A program made the translations under genes and the position numbers. This document shows positions 13,700 through 13,854 of a stretch of 13,854 nucleotides of DNA, in pieces. Every line of letters starts with the position of its first letter. Position 1 is the first letter of the stretch. Under the pieces are notes generated by a model. That model saw nothing but the letters and a program-made list of their open reading frames with translations. It ran no database searches and was not told the origin of the DNA. Origin of the DNA: JAIOSM01 sp023143455 (GTDB lineage: Bacteria > Desulfobacterota > Desulfobacteria > Desulfobacterales > Desulfobacteraceae); the NCBI GenBank assembly GCA_030632885.1, contig DAOVTW010000065.1, positions 1-13,854 of the forward strand. The letters are read 5' to 3'.

Positions 13700-13728
13700 T
13701 TGAAAGAATTACTTTTAATAGATATTAT
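13700..13728 (+). promoter_or_regulatory. Promoter-like pair upstream of the edge gene
   Basis: TTGAAA (13700-13705) and TATTAT (13723-13728) lie exactly 17 nt apart, each 5/6 to the sigma-70 consensus. The start would be near 13735, just before the left arm of the long stem. A TTGACA at 13731-13736 has no fitting -10 element. Confidence 0.6.
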
Positions 13729-13734
13729 GGTTGA

Positions 13735-13824
13735 CACATAGAAAATGACCTGCCTTTTTTGCAAACATGGATTAAAATGCAACAAGGCTGCAATTCAGAG
13801 CCATAATCAAAAGGGAGGCAGGTC
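13735..13824 (+). ncRNA. Structured leader, candidate IS110 bridge RNA region
   Basis: The ~90-nt leader can fold into a closed multi-branch structure. ATGACCTGCC (13745-13754) is an exact reverse complement of GGCAGGTCAT (13817-13826). With the next six T pairing with AAGGGA (13811-13816) by three A-U and three G-U, the stem reaches 16 bp. Inside it are TTGCA/TGCAA (13759-13763 / 13778-13782), which competes for two T of the long stem, and GGCT/AGCC (13786-13789 / 13799-13802). If the following gene is an IS110-type transposase, this is where the IS110 group encodes its bridge RNA; the lengths and loops are unproven. Confidence 0.4.
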
Positions 13825-13854
13825 ATGAGAAAAATAATAAAGTATATTGGATTG
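13825..13854 (+). CDS. Start of a probable IS110-family transposase (partial, runs off the window)
   Basis: Only ten codons are seen: MRKIIKYIGL. The K-Y-I-G-L ending fits the YIGLDVHK start of the DEDD (RuvC-like) catalytic domain of IS110-family transposases, where the aspartate expected next lies just outside the window. A GGGAGG ribosome site at 13813-13818 precedes the ATG by 6 nt. Terminator, promoter and structured leader just upstream fit the edge of a mobile element, but an element end or target site cannot be placed from here. The identification is an educated guess from ten residues plus context; other proteins starting with a basic stretch and hydrophobic residues cannot be ruled out. 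Confidence 0.5.
   Translation, partial: MRKIIKYIGL

Noticed and set aside
13745..13826. The 10-bp inverted repeat as terminal repeats of a tiny mobile element
   Set aside because: The arms are 62 nt apart, one covers a start codon, and nothing can be encoded between them. A leader RNA stem explains it better.

Overview
The window reads as a chromosomal segment of an AT-rich, Gram-negative bacterium. The best guess is a Desulfobacterales-type deltaproteobacterium, judged from the glnD-glnB-glnA order behind a sigma-54 promoter, the Tat component, the OsmC protein and the MoxR/VWA pair. This is inference from gene content; no rRNA or tRNA is present to confirm it.

Left part (1-2860). A frameshifted remnant of a DeoR-family regulator lies at 128-391. 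It is followed by gene-poor AT-rich DNA, then a minus-strand two-gene cassette of small proteins: a coiled-coil protein and a ribbon-helix-helix-like basic protein, closed by a terminator that starts inside the last codons. A weak plus-strand ORF converges on a minus-strand pair: an MltB-type lytic transglycosylase and a two-helix PLDc_N membrane protein, joined by an ATGA overlap.

Centre (2862-7785). This is the nitrogen-control operon, all minus strand: glnD (PII uridylyltransferase / uridylyl-removing enzyme), glnB (PII) and glnA (type I glutamine synthetase with an adenylylation tyrosine). The first two overlap, and a strong 15-bp hairpin ends the operon. A near-perfect sigma-54 promoter sits so close to glnD that the predicted leader is about 4 nt. 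Palindromes upstream are candidate activator sites. tatA, upstream on the same strand, has its own promoter.

Right part (8007-12999). A fragment of an Old Yellow Enzyme-type FMN oxidoreductase runs in frame into a lipoprotein ORF whose real start is internal. It is followed by a DUF2846-like lipoprotein, an OsmC-family thiol protein, and a MoxR-type AAA+ ATPase with its VWA partner. The VWA gene and a convergent, self-inhibited (class II) Fic protein gene share one TTAA as their two stop codons. The fic promoter carries CGTGAAT repeats that look like an operator.

Right edge (13000-13854). There is a small secreted four-cysteine protein with a strong terminator, then about 155 nt of structured non-coding DNA, then the first ten codons of a gene whose N-terminus looks like an IS110-family transposase. 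A promoter-like pair is followed by an RNA that can form a 16-bp stem covering the ribosome binding site and start codon, with two small hairpins inside. If the gene is IS110-type, this is where a bridge RNA would be encoded, and it is the most interesting part of the window.
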